Positions 8,681 through 17,535 of a stretch of 64,000 bases of DNA are shown in pieces. Origin of the DNA: Ectopseudomonas khazarica (GTDB lineage: Bacteria; Pseudomonadota; Gammaproteobacteria; Pseudomonadales; Pseudomonadaceae); contig NZ_SBHZ01000002.1 of NCBI RefSeq assembly GCF_004521985.1, positions 338,424 through 402,423 on the forward strand. Direction: 5' to 3'. Made by a program: the position numbers and the translations under genes. Below the pieces are notes generated by a model. The model was not told the DNA's origin. It saw only the letters and a program-made list of their open reading frames with translations, and did no database searches. How positions within the stretch are numbered: the stretch's first letter is position 1; every line of letters starts with the position of its first letter.

Positions 8681-9553
8681 ATGAGCGACTCCCCTTACAT
8701 CTTCGACATTTCCGGCGCTGCCAGCTTCGAGCAACTGGTCATCGAGAACTCCTTCCACAAACCGGTGCTGGTGGACTTCTGGGCCGAGTGGTGCGCGCCC
8801 TGCAAGGCGCTGATGCCGATGCTGGCGAAGATCACCGAGGAATATGCCGGCGAGTTGCTGCTGGCCAAGGTCAACTGCGATATCGAGCAGGACATCGTCA
8901 TGCGCTTCGGTATCCGCAGCCTGCCGACCGTGGTGCTGTTCAAGGACGGCCAGCCGGTGGACGGCTTCGCCGGTGCCCAGCCGGAAGCGGCGATTCGGGA
9001 AATGCTCAAGCCGCACGTGGCCGAGCCGGCACCCGCCGCCGCCGACCCCATGGAGGCCGCCCAGGCGCTGTTCAGCGAGGGCCGTTTCGCCGAGGCCGAG
9101 GCCCTGCTCAAGCAGGTGCTGACCGAGGACAACGAGCATGCTGCCGCCCTGATTCTCTACGCCCGCTGCCTGGCCGAACGCGGTGAACTGGGTGAAGCCG
9201 AAGCCGTGCTCAACGCCGTGAAAGGCGACGAGCACAAGCAGGCTCTGGCAGGCGCCAAGGCCCAGCTGACCTTCCTGCGCCAGGCTGCCGACCTGCCGGA
9301 AGTCGCCACCCTGAAGAGCCGCCTGGCACAGAACGCGGAGGATGACGAAGCGGTGTACCAGCTGGCGGTGCAGCAACTGGCCCGCCAGCAGTACGAGGCC
9401 GCGCTGGACGCCCTGCTCAGGCTGTTCGTGCGCAACCGCAGCTACCAGGACGGCCTGCCGCACAAGACCCTGCTCCAGGTGTTCGACCTGCTCGGCGGCG
9501 ACCATCCACTGGTCACCGCCTACCGCCGCAAGCTGTACCAGGCGATCTACTGA
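8681..9553 (+). CDS. cnoX: Thioredoxin-fold chaperedoxin CnoX (YbbN)
   Basis: A 290-residue cytoplasmic protein with an N-terminal thioredoxin domain (residues 1-115: VDFWAEWCAPCKAL, later SLPTVVLFKDGQ with the cis-proline) followed by a helical TPR-like half (AQALFSEGRFAEAEALLKQVL and similar repeats). CnoX protects GroEL and EF-Tu substrates under oxidative stress. The active site is WCAPC (Cys38, Cys41), a full redox pair, unlike the E. coli protein which I recall having lost the first cysteine. The start at 8681 is preferred to 8657 for family length. Confidence 0.92.
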   Translation: MSDSPYIFDISGAASFEQLVIENSFHKPVLVDFWAEWCAPCKALMPMLAKITEEYAGELLLAKVNCDIEQDIVMRFGIRSLPTVVLFKDGQPVDGFAGAQPEAAIREMLKPHVAEPAPAAADPMEAAQALFSEGRFAEAEALLKQVLTEDNEHAAALILYARCLAERGELGEAEAVLNAVKGDEHKQALAGAKAQLTFLRQAADLPEVATLKSRLAQNAEDDEAVYQLAVQQLARQQYEAALDALLRLFVRNRSYQDGLPHKTLLQVFDLLGGDHPLVTAYRRKLYQAIY

Positions 9554-9562
9554 GAGCAGCTG

Positions 9563-9632
9563 CAAGCGGCAAGTCTCAAGCTGCAAGCGGAATCAGGAGC
9601 CATGCGCCTTCCTACAGCTTGTAGCTTACCGC
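9563..9632. repeat. CAAGCTGCAAGCGG-type dispersed repeat
   Basis: Between cnoX and the 9626 gene lie copies of a short element in both orientations: GCAAGCGGCAAG and CAAGCTGCAAGCGG, then ACAGCTTGTAGCTTACCGCT. The same words recur around 25960-26045 flanking the uvrA/ftnA terminator. The right-hand copy runs into the stop codon of the leftward gene at 9626. Confidence 0.7.
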
Positions 9633-9973
9633 TGCTCCTGCCAGTGATAGATCGGCGCATCCGCGCCGGTCTCCATGCGAATCTGCTCGCAGTGGCGCAG
9701 GCGTACCAGCAAGCGCTTGCCCGCGGCCTCGCCCCCTGCCAGCGCCGCCAACTGCGCCAGCAACCTCGGTCCTTCGACCTGCCCGGCATCGCGCACCAGT
9801 TGCAATGCGCTCTGCCACAGGGCGTCCGCCGCTTCGACCGGGGCGGCTGACGGCCCCTCAGCGGCGACGGGCGCGACGGCGACACGCTGCGCCAGCTGCG
9901 CCCAGTCCTCGGCATCCAGCTCCAGTGTCAGGTCCACTGGCCAATCCCCGATCCGTCCACGGATACGCACCAT
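9626..9973 (-). CDS. Conserved hypothetical protein divergent from the Zur-type zinc operon
   Basis: A 115-residue soluble protein with no signal peptide or membrane segment, starting MVRIRGRIGDWPVDLTLELD and followed by an Ala-rich middle and a helical C-half. I recognise no domain; similar proteins occur at the same place in other pseudomonads (from memory, PA4062). GGAGG lies 6 bases before the ATG at 9973, which decides the start over the longer frame to 10036. It is divergent from the zrgA-like gene and its start is 62 bases from the Zur-type palindrome, so zinc control of both sides is possible. Confidence 0.6.
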   Translation of the reverse strand: MVRIRGRIGDWPVDLTLELDAEDWAQLAQRVAVAPVAAEGPSAAPVEAADALWQSALQLVRDAGQVEGPRLLAQLAALAGGEAAGKRLLVRLRHCEQIRMETGADAPIYHWQEQR

Positions 9974-10034
9974 ACTCACCCTCCCATTCGAAGCCGCCAT
10001 GCTCCCATGACGACGACAGGCTGGCCAGCCGAGC

Positions 10035-10065
10035 AATAAAGTTGTTATAACGTAACAACTTTATT
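10035..10065. promoter_or_regulatory. Zur box, 31-bp palindrome
   Basis: Two perfect 13-base arms, AATAAAGTTGTTA and TAACAACTTTATT, flank the 5-base centre TAACG. The core GTTATAACGTAAC fits the Zur operator of gammaproteobacteria (GTTATA-N-TATAAC type). It sits in the divergent gap, 21 bases before the zrgA-like start and 61 bases before the other gene, so bound Zur would repress when zinc is plentiful. A single core could serve both promoters. Confidence 0.85.
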
Positions 10066-10086
10066 GCCCTCACGCCGGAGACTCCC

Positions 10087-10674
<588 letters not shown>

Positions 10675-10692
10675 CGCCACGTCCCGTTGCAG

Positions 10693-10755
10693 GAGCGAGC
10701 CCTGTTCGCCGCACCGTTGCCATTGGCCCGTTCGAGCGCACGGCTCGCTCCTCGC
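10693..10755. repeat. Imperfect inverted repeat before the ABC ATPase gene
   Basis: GGAGCGAGCC near 10693 is matched by GGCTCGCTCC near 10743, with about 40 bases between. It resembles a REP-type palindrome and fills most of the gap between the zrgA-like and ATPase genes. It could form an mRNA hairpin, uncoupling the two genes. Confidence 0.5.
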
Positions 10756-10785
10756 TGAGCGCATTTTCCCGACACGCAGCAGACC

Positions 10786-11493
10786 ATGACCCAACCTCTG
10801 ATCGAACTCGCCAACCTCGGCTTCGCCTGGCCCGGACAGGCGCAGTTGCTGGACATCCCCGACTTCACCCTGGCGCGCGGTGAAACCCTGTTCCTCAAAG
10901 GCCCGAGCGGCAGCGGCAAGACCACGCTGCTCGGCCTGCTCGGCGGCGTGCAGCGCGCCCAGAGCGGCCACATCCGCCTGCTGGGACAGGACCTCGCACA
11001 GCTCTCCGCCGCCGCGCGCGACCGTTTCCGCGTCGATCACACCGGCTACATCTTCCAGCAGTTCAACCTGCTGCCGTTTCTTTCGGTACGCGAAAACGTC
11101 GAGCTGCCCTGCCGCTTCTCGCGCCAGCGCGCCGAGCGCGCGCAACAGCGCCACGGCAGCATCGATGCGGCCGCCACGGCACTGCTCGAACACCTGGGCC
11201 TGCGCGCCGAGCTGCTCGGGCGTCGTGCGGACGAGCTGTCGATCGGCCAGCAGCAACGCGTCGCGGCGGCCCGTGCCCTGATCGGCCAGCCGGAGCTGGT
11301 CATCGCCGATGAACCCACCTCGGCGCTGGACTTCGACGCCCGCGAAGCCTTTCTCCAGCTGCTGTTCGCCGAATGCCGCGCCGCAGGCGCCAGCCTGCTG
11401 TTCGTCAGCCATGACCAGAGCCTGGCCGCGCTGTTCGACCGCAATGTCTCGCTGAGCGAGCTGAACCGCGCCGCCAAGCCCGTCGAGGTCTGA
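10786..11493 (+). CDS. ABC transporter ATP-binding protein (LolD/MacB-like)
   Basis: A 235-residue ATPase. Walker A is GPSGSGKTT near residue 39, the Q-loop lies in YIFQQFNLLPFL, the signature is LSIGQQQRVAAARAL, Walker B is LVIADEPTSALD, and the switch His is in FVSHDQSLA. It belongs to the LolD/MacB-type subfamily that works with FtsX-like permeases, consistent with the next gene, whose start lies one base after its stop. The operon position after a zinc-binding protein gene suggests a role in zinc limitation, although such systems are not ordinary importers. Confidence 0.93.
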   Translation: MTQPLIELANLGFAWPGQAQLLDIPDFTLARGETLFLKGPSGSGKTTLLGLLGGVQRAQSGHIRLLGQDLAQLSAAARDRFRVDHTGYIFQQFNLLPFLSVRENVELPCRFSRQRAERAQQRHGSIDAAATALLEHLGLRAELLGRRADELSIGQQQRVAAARALIGQPELVIADEPTSALDFDAREAFLQLLFAECRAAGASLLFVSHDQSLAALFDRNVSLSELNRAAKPVEV

Positions 11494-11494
11494 G

Positions 11495-12760
11495 ATGCAC
11501 CTGATCCGTATCGCCCTGGCCAGCCTGGCCAACCGCCGCTTCACCGCCCTGCTCACGGTGTTCGCCATCGCCCTGTCGGTCTGCCTGCTGCTGGCTGTCG
11601 AGCGCGTACGCACCGAGGCCCGCGCCAGCTTCGCCAGCACCATCAGCGGTACCGACCTGATCGTCGGCGCCCGTTCCGGCAGCGTGAACCTGCTGCTGTA
11701 CTCGGTGTTCCGCATCGGTAACGCCACCAACAACATCCGCTGGGACAGCTTCGAGCACTTCGCCAATCATCGCCAGGTGAAATGGGCCATCCCCATTTCC
11801 CTCGGCGACTCACACCGCGGCTACCGGGTAATGGGCACCAGCGGCGCCTATTTCGACCACTACCGCTATGCCCGCAGCCAGTCGTTGCGGCTGGCCCAGG
11901 GCCGCGCCTTCGCCGACGATCCGTTCGAGGTGGTACTGGGCGCCGAAGTGGCACAAGCGCTGGGCTACGGCCTCGGCGAGAAGATCGTGCTGGCCCATGG
12001 CGTCGCCACCATCAGCCTGGTCAAGCACGATGACAAGCCCTTCACCGTGGTTGGCATCCTCGAGCGGACCGGCACCCCCGTCGACCGCACCCTGCACATC
12101 TCGCTGGCGGGCATGGAGGCCTTGCACGTCGACTGGCAGAACGGCATGCCGGCCCGTGGCGATGCGCGGGTGAGTGCCGATCAGGCACGCGCCATGGACC
12201 TGCAACCCAAGCAGATCACCGCCTTCATGCTCGGCCTCAACAGCAAGATCGCCACCTTCAGCCTGCAACGCGAGATCAACGAATTCCGTGGCGAGCCGAT
12301 GCTGGCGATCCTGCCCGGGGTGGCGCTGCAAGAGCTGTGGAGCCTGATGGGCACCGCCGAGCAGGCACTGTTCGTGGTGTCGCTGTTCGTCGTGCTGACC
12401 GGCCTGATCGGCATGCTCACGGCGATTCTCACCAGCCTCAACGAACGTCGCCGGGAGATGGCCATTCTGCGCTCGGTCGGCGCCCGCCCCTGGCATATCG
12501 CCAGCCTGCTGGTGCTGGAGGCCTTCGCCCTGGCCCTCGCCGGCGTGCTGTTCGGTCTCGCCCTGCTGTACCTGGGCATCGCCCTCGCTCAGGGCCATGT
12601 GCAGGCCAACTACGGCCTGTACCTGGCACTCAGTGCTCCAACGGGCTACGAATGGAAATTGCTCGGGGGCATCCTCCTCGCCGCCCTGCTGATGGGCAGC
12701 GTGCCCGCCTGGCGCGCCTACCGGCAGTCACTGGCCGACGGCCTGTCGATCAGGCTCTGA
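11495..12760 (+). CDS. FtsX-like ABC transporter permease
   Basis: A 421-residue membrane protein with one N-terminal transmembrane helix (about residues 20-35, LTVFAIALSVCLLLAV), a long periplasmic domain, then three C-terminal helices: FVVSLFVVLTGLIGMLTAIL, SLLVLEAFALALAGVLFGLALL and LLGGILLAALLMGSV. That is the four-helix MacB/FtsX topology. The cytoplasmic ERRREMAILRSVGARPWHI is the typical coupling segment. It is co-transcribed with the ATPase. The substrate is unknown; the Zur context points to metal stress. Confidence 0.92.
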   Translation: MHLIRIALASLANRRFTALLTVFAIALSVCLLLAVERVRTEARASFASTISGTDLIVGARSGSVNLLLYSVFRIGNATNNIRWDSFEHFANHRQVKWAIPISLGDSHRGYRVMGTSGAYFDHYRYARSQSLRLAQGRAFADDPFEVVLGAEVAQALGYGLGEKIVLAHGVATISLVKHDDKPFTVVGILERTGTPVDRTLHISLAGMEALHVDWQNGMPARGDARVSADQARAMDLQPKQITAFMLGLNSKIATFSLQREINEFRGEPMLAILPGVALQELWSLMGTAEQALFVVSLFVVLTGLIGMLTAILTSLNERRREMAILRSVGARPWHIASLLVLEAFALALAGVLFGLALLYLGIALAQGHVQANYGLYLALSAPTGYEWKLLGGILLAALLMGSVPAWRAYRQSLADGLSIRL

Positions 12761-12818
12761 GGCCAAACAGGGGGCGTCTGGCGTACACTGCGCGGGCGCC
12801 CCTGAAACGAGGTTCTTC

Positions 12819-13340
12819 ATGTCCCGCCCCCTGCTCGCCACCCTGCTGCTGACCCTGGCGCTGCCACTGGCCGCCGCCGAGGTGCGCGAACTCACCTGGT
12901 CCGAACTGATTCCGCCCAACGCCCCGCCGCAGATTGTCGACCCGGCGCCCATCCACGACCTCTCGCAGCTGGCGGATGCCCTGTCCGAGTCAGGCCCGGC
13001 CGCCACGCAGCAGGCGCCGGCAGCACCGGTGGTAAAGGAGCTGAACGGGCAGAAGGTCAAGTTGCCAGGCTACATCGTGCCGCTCGACGTTACTGATGAA
13101 GGGCGGGTCGTGGAATTCCTGCTGGTGCCTTACTTCGGTGCCTGCATCCACGTACCGCCACCGCCGTCGAACCAGATCGTGCATGTCACCAGTGAGCTCG
13201 GCGTGCTGCTCGATGCGCTGTACCAGCCGTTCTGGGTCGAGGGGCCGATGAAGGTGGAGCACGTCACCAGCGAACTGGCCGAGGTCGGCTACCAGATGGA
13301 AGCGGACAAGATCTACGCCTACGAGCTGCCCGACAGTTGA
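12819..13340 (+). CDS. DUF3299 periplasmic protein
   Basis: A 173-residue protein with a cleavable signal peptide (LLLTLALPLAAAEV). The C-terminal half has the DUF3299 signature: KLPGYIVPLDV, EFLLVPYFGACIHVPPPPSNQIV and PFWVEGPMKVE, the last ending in the YQMEADKIYAYEL region. The single Cys next to His in GACIHVP could bind metal. It is the last gene of the Zur-type operon (58 bases after the permease). Its biochemical role is not known; the location suggests involvement in zinc handling or in replacing zinc-dependent functions. Confidence 0.85.
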   Translation: MSRPLLATLLLTLALPLAAAEVRELTWSELIPPNAPPQIVDPAPIHDLSQLADALSESGPAATQQAPAAPVVKELNGQKVKLPGYIVPLDVTDEGRVVEFLLVPYFGACIHVPPPPSNQIVHVTSELGVLLDALYQPFWVEGPMKVEHVTSELAEVGYQMEADKIYAYELPDS

Positions 13341-13351
13341 TCCGGAGCGGC

Positions 13352-13374
13352 TGTAGGAGCGGCTTCAGCCGCGA
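13352..13374. repeat. REP element (GTAGGAGC family)
   Basis: TGTAGGAGCGGCTTCAGCCGCGA contains the stem GCGGCT/AGCCGC and the GTAGGAGC head shared with the elements at 63747-63823. It lies just after the DUF3299 stop codon. Confidence 0.75.
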
Positions 13375-13396
13375 AATGAACGACGGACAGATCCCA

Positions 13397-13437
13397 GACA
13401 TGAAAAAGCCAGACATCGCGTCTGGCTTTTTCATGTC
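13397..13437. terminator. Bidirectional terminator between convergent genes
   Basis: An 18-base perfect inverted repeat (GACATGAAAAAGCCAGAC with its complement, loop ATCGC) carries A- and T-runs on either side of a GC stem. It therefore ends transcription both from the zinc operon (rightward) and from the TonB2 operon (leftward). Confidence 0.92.
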
Positions 13438-13445
13438 CGTCAGCA

Positions 13446-14543
13446 TCAGCCACGACTGGCGACGCGCTTGTCTCGCTCGAAGCGCAGCTCGCTTTCCGCC
13501 CATTGCCGCCAGGAGCGCACCTTGGACCGCTCGGCGCCGTTGCGCTCGGCACGCGCCAGCGCCTCCAGGCCGGCCTGCCAGCGCGACTGCTCCAGTTCCA
13601 GCTGCGCCACGTACAGCCAGTGCTTGCCGTTGCCGCTGCGCTCGGCCAGCGGCCGCAGCACACGCACGGCGGCGACGCGGTCACGCGCCTGCCACCAGAA
13701 CAGCCCCAGGCGCTCCTGACGGGCAGCCGTGTTGGCCAGCAGGCCACTGTCGAGCATGCCCTTGAGCAGCTTCGCGCCCTGCCAGGGCTGGTCGGCAGCG
13801 CCTGCCAGCAGCACCAGGTTGTCCAGTTCCGACTCGCTGAAACGCAGGCCCTTGCTGTGCGCTGCACGCAGGGTGGCCAGGGCCTTGTCGTTGCTGCCAG
13901 CCATCTGCTGCAGGCCGGCCAGCTGGCGCCAGCCCTTGGCATCGTCCGGTTTGCGCGCCAGCAACTGGCGCTGCCAGCGCTCGGCCTGGGCATAACGCTT
14001 CAGATCGGCATTGGCGCCCACCAGGAACTGCAGCCAGATATCCGCAGCACGCGGGTTGGCCTGCACGTAGCGTTCGGCCAGCGGCAGCGCCTTGGCTGGC
14101 TGGTTCATGCCCTGATAGGCCTGCACCAGCATCTGCAGCACTTCCTCGGAGGCACTGCCCTGGCCCGGCGCCAGCAGCTCGACGACCTTGGCGTAGCGCC
14201 GCTCGCCCAGGTTGAGCTTGGCCAGGTTGAGGCGTTCGACGACCAGCATCTCGTCGTCCAGCTTGCCGCTGCGTACCGCCTTGTCCAGCCAGTCGATGGC
14301 CTGCGCGTTGTTGCCCGCCGACCAGGCCACATAGGCCTTGCTGCGCCAGATCAGCGCCTCCTCGAGGCTGCCGCCAGACGCCTTGACCGCGTCCAGTGCC
14401 TTGCGGGCCGCCGCGTAATCGCCTTTCTGCTGCGCGACCTGCGCGCTGTTCAGGGCACGGAACACGGCCGGGTCGACGGTTTGCTGGGCCATGCCGGGCA
14501 CGGCCGTAGCACTGAGCATCACGAGCAACAACCAACGGTACAT
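13446..14543 (-). CDS. TPR-repeat periplasmic protein of the TonB2 operon
   Basis: A 365-residue secreted protein with a signal peptide ending near GMAQQ. The rest is repetitive helical TPR-like sequence, for example AQVAQQKGDYAAARKALDAVK, AYVAWSAGNNAQAIDWLDKAV and AYQGMNQPAKALPLAERYVQANP. It is the last gene of the DUF3450-ExbB-ExbD-TonB operon, where Vibrio TonB2 clusters carry a TPR gene too. It may bridge the energy-transducing complex to receptors or cell wall. The start is two bases after the tonB stop. Confidence 0.85.
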   Translation of the reverse strand: MYRWLLLVMLSATAVPGMAQQTVDPAVFRALNSAQVAQQKGDYAAARKALDAVKASGGSLEEALIWRSKAYVAWSAGNNAQAIDWLDKAVRSGKLDDEMLVVERLNLAKLNLGERRYAKVVELLAPGQGSASEEVLQMLVQAYQGMNQPAKALPLAERYVQANPRAADIWLQFLVGANADLKRYAQAERWQRQLLARKPDDAKGWRQLAGLQQMAGSNDKALATLRAAHSKGLRFSESELDNLVLLAGAADQPWQGAKLLKGMLDSGLLANTAARQERLGLFWWQARDRVAAVRVLRPLAERSGNGKHWLYVAQLELEQSRWQAGLEALARAERNGAERSKVRSWRQWAESELRFERDKRVASRG

Positions 14544-14545
14544 GG

Positions 14546-15229
14546 TCAGCTCCTTTCCAGTCGGAAGTAGAGGGTTTTCACCGCTTCGCGATCCACCGCG
14601 AGACCGCCCTCGGTCCGAGGTGCGAAGCGCCAGCGTGCAGCAGCCCGACGCGCTTCGCGCTCGAACACGTTACGGGGGCTGGCCTCCAGCACGCGGATGT
14701 TCTCCACGCTGCCGGCGCGATTGATGGTGAAAGCCAGTTTGACGAAACCTTCGATGCCACGGCGCAGGGCGTGATCCGGGTACTTGGGACGCACGTCGTT
14801 GAGCGGCATGACTTCGCTTTCCATACCGCCCATCTGTCCGCCCGACTCGCTGGCATTGCTCGGCGGGGTCGGTGCCGGCGCACCCGGAGCCAGCCCGGAC
14901 AGGCTCGGCGCCGGCGCGCTGTTGACGGCGATGCCGCTGGCCAGGCTGGGCAGCTGGATGTCCAGTGCCGGCAGGTTGGCATTCGGCGTGGCCGTCTGCG
15001 GGGTCGGCGGCGTGGGCGGTTGCGGGGTCTGCGGTTGCGGTGGCTGGGGCGCCTGCTGGCGAGTGCGGCTGGCCGTCTCGCTGGCGTTGCCATCCATGCG
15101 CACGAAGTTGGCCACGCTGACCGGGTCCTGGCTGACCTTCGCGCTGGGCGGTGCAACCATGTAGAGCATCAGGGCGAACAGCCCCAGGGCCATCAGGCAG
15201 GCACCGAGAAACGACAGCGGCAGGCGCAT
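14546..15229 (-). CDS. tonB: TonB-family energy transducer (TonB2 type)
   Basis: A 227-residue protein with one N-terminal membrane anchor (LGACLMALGLFALMLYMV), a Pro-rich spacer (PQPPQPQTPQPPTPPTPQ) that spans the periplasm, and a C-terminal TonB domain: MPLNDVRPKYPDHALRRGIEGFVKLAFTINRAG, VLEASPRNVFEREARRAAARWRFAP. The anchor lacks the usual long basic cytoplasmic tail, as in TonB2/TonB3 short forms. The gene overlaps exbD by one base (TGATG). It moves proton-motive-force energy to TonB-dependent receptors or other partners outside this window. Confidence 0.92.
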   Translation of the reverse strand: MRLPLSFLGACLMALGLFALMLYMVAPPSAKVSQDPVSVANFVRMDGNASETASRTRQQAPQPPQPQTPQPPTPPTPQTATPNANLPALDIQLPSLASGIAVNSAPAPSLSGLAPGAPAPTPPSNASESGGQMGGMESEVMPLNDVRPKYPDHALRRGIEGFVKLAFTINRAGSVENIRVLEASPRNVFEREARRAAARWRFAPRTEGGLAVDREAVKTLYFRLERS

Positions 15230-15639
15230 CAGTTGACTCCGCTACCGGCAGCCAGGGCGACGTCCTGCACACCGGCCAGACGCGCCTGATCCATCACCTG
15301 GACCACCAGGCCGGTGCGTGCGTCCTGGTCGGCCTGCACCACCACCGCGCCATCCGGCTGGTCGACGCGCATGCGCTCGACGTGCGCACGCACGCTGCGG
15401 ATATCCACGGGTTGCTTGTCCATCCAGATCTGCCCGTCGGCCGTGACGGCGATGAGGATGTTGCCCTTGTCCTGCGGGCTGGCGGTTTCCGCCTGCGGGC
15501 GCTGGACCTCGACCCCGGACTCACGAATGAAGGAGCTGGTGACGATGAAGAAGATCAGCATGATGAAGACCACGTCGAGCATCGGCGTAAGGTCGATGCC
15601 GGTGTCTTCGTCCTGCTGGTGGTGGCGACGCATTCTCAT
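15229..15639 (-). CDS. exbD: ExbD/TolR-family proton channel subunit
   Basis: A 136-residue protein with a short cytoplasmic start, a single transmembrane helix DLTPMLDVVFIMLIFFIVTS carrying the conserved Asp that takes protons, and a periplasmic domain. It partners the ExbB-type subunits and TonB encoded on either side. Its start is 11 bases after the exbB stop. Confidence 0.95.
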   Translation of the reverse strand: MRMRRHHQQDEDTGIDLTPMLDVVFIMLIFFIVTSSFIRESGVEVQRPQAETASPQDKGNILIAVTADGQIWMDKQPVDIRSVRAHVERMRVDQPDGAVVVQADQDARTGLVVQVMDQARLAGVQDVALAAGSGVN

Positions 15640-15650
15640 GTTGGGCGATC

Positions 15651-16199
15651 TCAGTCGTGACGCAGCTGGTCGGCCAGCCGCTCGATGGCCTGGCTGGCTT
15701 CGCGCTCGAGGCGCGCCAGGCTGAACAATCCGGGAATGGCCAGGACCATGCCGGCCATGGTCGGCAGGGTCGCCTGCCAGACGCCTGCGGCCATGCCGCG
15801 CGGGTTACCGGTGCCGTTGAGGGCAAGCACATCGAACACCGCGATCATGCCCAGCACGGTGCCGAGCAGGCCCAGCAGCGGATACAACGCCACCAGGGTC
15901 TTGCCCAGGCGCAATGGCGCCGCCAGCTGCTGGCGCGCCTGCGCCAGCCAGGCCAGGCGCACGGCGCGCTGCCAGTTGCCGTTGTCGTCCGCCAGCACCT
16001 GCTGCCAGGCCTCGCGGCGCTCGTGGACCCAGAGCGGGAAGATCCTGCGCATGTACCAGAAGCGCTCGAACACCAGGGTCCAGAACAGGATGCAGAGCAC
16101 CGCCAGCGCCCACATCACCACGCCACCGGCGCTCATGAAGTCGAGCAGCGCATAGGCGCTGTCGACCGCACGCAGCCAGAAGGCGAACAGATCAGTCAC
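15651..16199 (-). CDS. exbB: ExbB/TolQ-family proton channel subunit, short form
   Basis: A 182-residue inner-membrane protein with three hydrophobic helices. The first is VVMWALAVLCILFWTLVFERFWY. The C-terminal MotA/TolQ/ExbB core carries LVALYPLLGLLGTVLGMIAVF and MAAGVWQATLPTMAGMVLAIPGLF. It forms the stator with ExbD. Its start overlaps the stop region of the longer TolQ-like gene by 8 bases, so it is co-translated with it. Confidence 0.95.
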   Translation of the reverse strand: MTDLFAFWLRAVDSAYALLDFMSAGGVVMWALAVLCILFWTLVFERFWYMRRIFPLWVHERREAWQQVLADDNGNWQRAVRLAWLAQARQQLAAPLRLGKTLVALYPLLGLLGTVLGMIAVFDVLALNGTGNPRGMAAGVWQATLPTMAGMVLAIPGLFSLARLEREASQAIERLADQLRHD

Positions 16200-17535
16200 G
16201 GCGCGACGCTCCCGACAGGTGCAGGGCGATCAGGCCCGCGCTCTGCTGCTCCAGAACCTGGATCAGCCCCTTGCTGCGGCTGGCCAGCAGGCTGTGCAGG
16301 AACAGCAGCGGGATCGCCACCACCAGGCCCAGCACGGTGGTCACCAGCGCCTGGGAAATACCATCGGCCATCAGGCGCGAGTCCCCGCCACCACTCTGGG
16401 TGATGGCCTGGAAGGTCACGATCATGCCGGTCACGGTGCCCAGCAGCCCCAGCAGCGGGGCAACGGCGGCCAGCAGCTTGAGCAGGCCCTGGCCTTTCTC
16501 CAGCGGCGGCGTTTCCTGGAGGATCGCCTCGTCCAGTTTCAGCTCCAGGGTTTCCAGGTCGGCCAGCTGCGGCTTGGCGCCCAGCACGCCGATCACCCGC
16601 CCGAGCGGATTGTCGTCACGCGGCGCGCTGAGGTCATGCATCTGCGCCTTGACGCCACTGCCCACGCGAGCCAGATAGACCATCCGCCACAGCGCCAGCA
16701 GCAGGCCCAGGCCGCCCAGCACGACGATCACCCAACCGACCAGGCCGCCCTGCTGCAGGCGATCCCACAGCGTCGGCTGCTGCTGCAGCTGCGCCAGCAG
16801 GCTGCCACGGCTCGGGTCGACAGGCAGGGTCGCCAGCGCCTCGGTGCTGCTCAGATAATCCTCGACCTGTCCCAGGCCCGACGGCTGGCGCGGCGGAGCG
16901 ACCAGCTGCCCGGCGTCGTAACGCAGGAAGGCATCCTCGCCATAAGCGCCGAAGGTGCCGACACGCAGCACCTGCTGCTCCTGGCGCGAACCATCGGCAT
17001 TGACCACCGGCAGCGTCACGCGCTCGATGCGGCCACTGGCGGCCAGGTCTTCGAGCAGCAGCATCCAGTAGCTGTCGAGGTCATCGGCGGACGGCAGCGA
17101 ACGGCTCTCGGCCAATGCCTTGAGACGCTTCAGGCGCTCCGGGTACTGCGCGTTGAGCAGGCTGTCCTGCCATTGACCGGCAACATCCCCGGCGCTCTGG
17201 CGAACCACGCCGAACAATTCACCCAGGTGGCCGACACGCTGTGCCAGCAGTTTCTCCTGCTCGGCCAGTTCGGCCTCCTGGCGGTCGAATTCGGCCTTCA
17301 GGCGTTCGCTCTCGGCCTTCTGCGCATTCAGCGCGGAACGAGCGCTCGCGAGCAGTTGCGCCTGCTCGCTGCGCTTGGCCAGAAATGCCTGCTCGCGCTG
17401 TTGCATGGCGCTGGCTTCGGCCGCACGCTCGCTGCGAATGCGCTGCAGCAGTTGATCGGGACTCAGGGTTTCGGCCACGGCGGCCAATGCCGGCAACAGG
17501 CTGAGCGCCAGTACGGCTACAACACGACGACTCAT
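16192..17535 (-). CDS. TtpC-like MotA/TolQ/ExbB protein with long periplasmic N-terminus
   Basis: A 447-residue protein: signal peptide (LALSLLPALAAVAE), a coiled-coil-rich stretch of Glu/Lys/Arg/Gln (about residues 20-110), a globular domain, then one hydrophobic helix and a C-terminal ExbB core (LLKLLAAVAPLLGLLGTVTGMIVTFQAIT and GISQALVTTVLGLVVAIPLLFLHSLL). This is the architecture of Vibrio TtpC, an extra ExbB-like subunit that TonB2 needs to work. Start at 17535 is chosen over 17679 because it begins a proper signal peptide and overlaps the DUF3450 stop as ATGA. Confidence 0.88.
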   Translation of the reverse strand: MSRRVVAVLALSLLPALAAVAETLSPDQLLQRIRSERAAEASAMQQREQAFLAKRSEQAQLLASARSALNAQKAESERLKAEFDRQEAELAEQEKLLAQRVGHLGELFGVVRQSAGDVAGQWQDSLLNAQYPERLKRLKALAESRSLPSADDLDSYWMLLLEDLAASGRIERVTLPVVNADGSRQEQQVLRVGTFGAYGEDAFLRYDAGQLVAPPRQPSGLGQVEDYLSSTEALATLPVDPSRGSLLAQLQQQPTLWDRLQQGGLVGWVIVVLGGLGLLLALWRMVYLARVGSGVKAQMHDLSAPRDDNPLGRVIGVLGAKPQLADLETLELKLDEAILQETPPLEKGQGLLKLLAAVAPLLGLLGTVTGMIVTFQAITQSGGGDSRLMADGISQALVTTVLGLVVAIPLLFLHSLLASRSKGLIQVLEQQSAGLIALHLSGASRRD

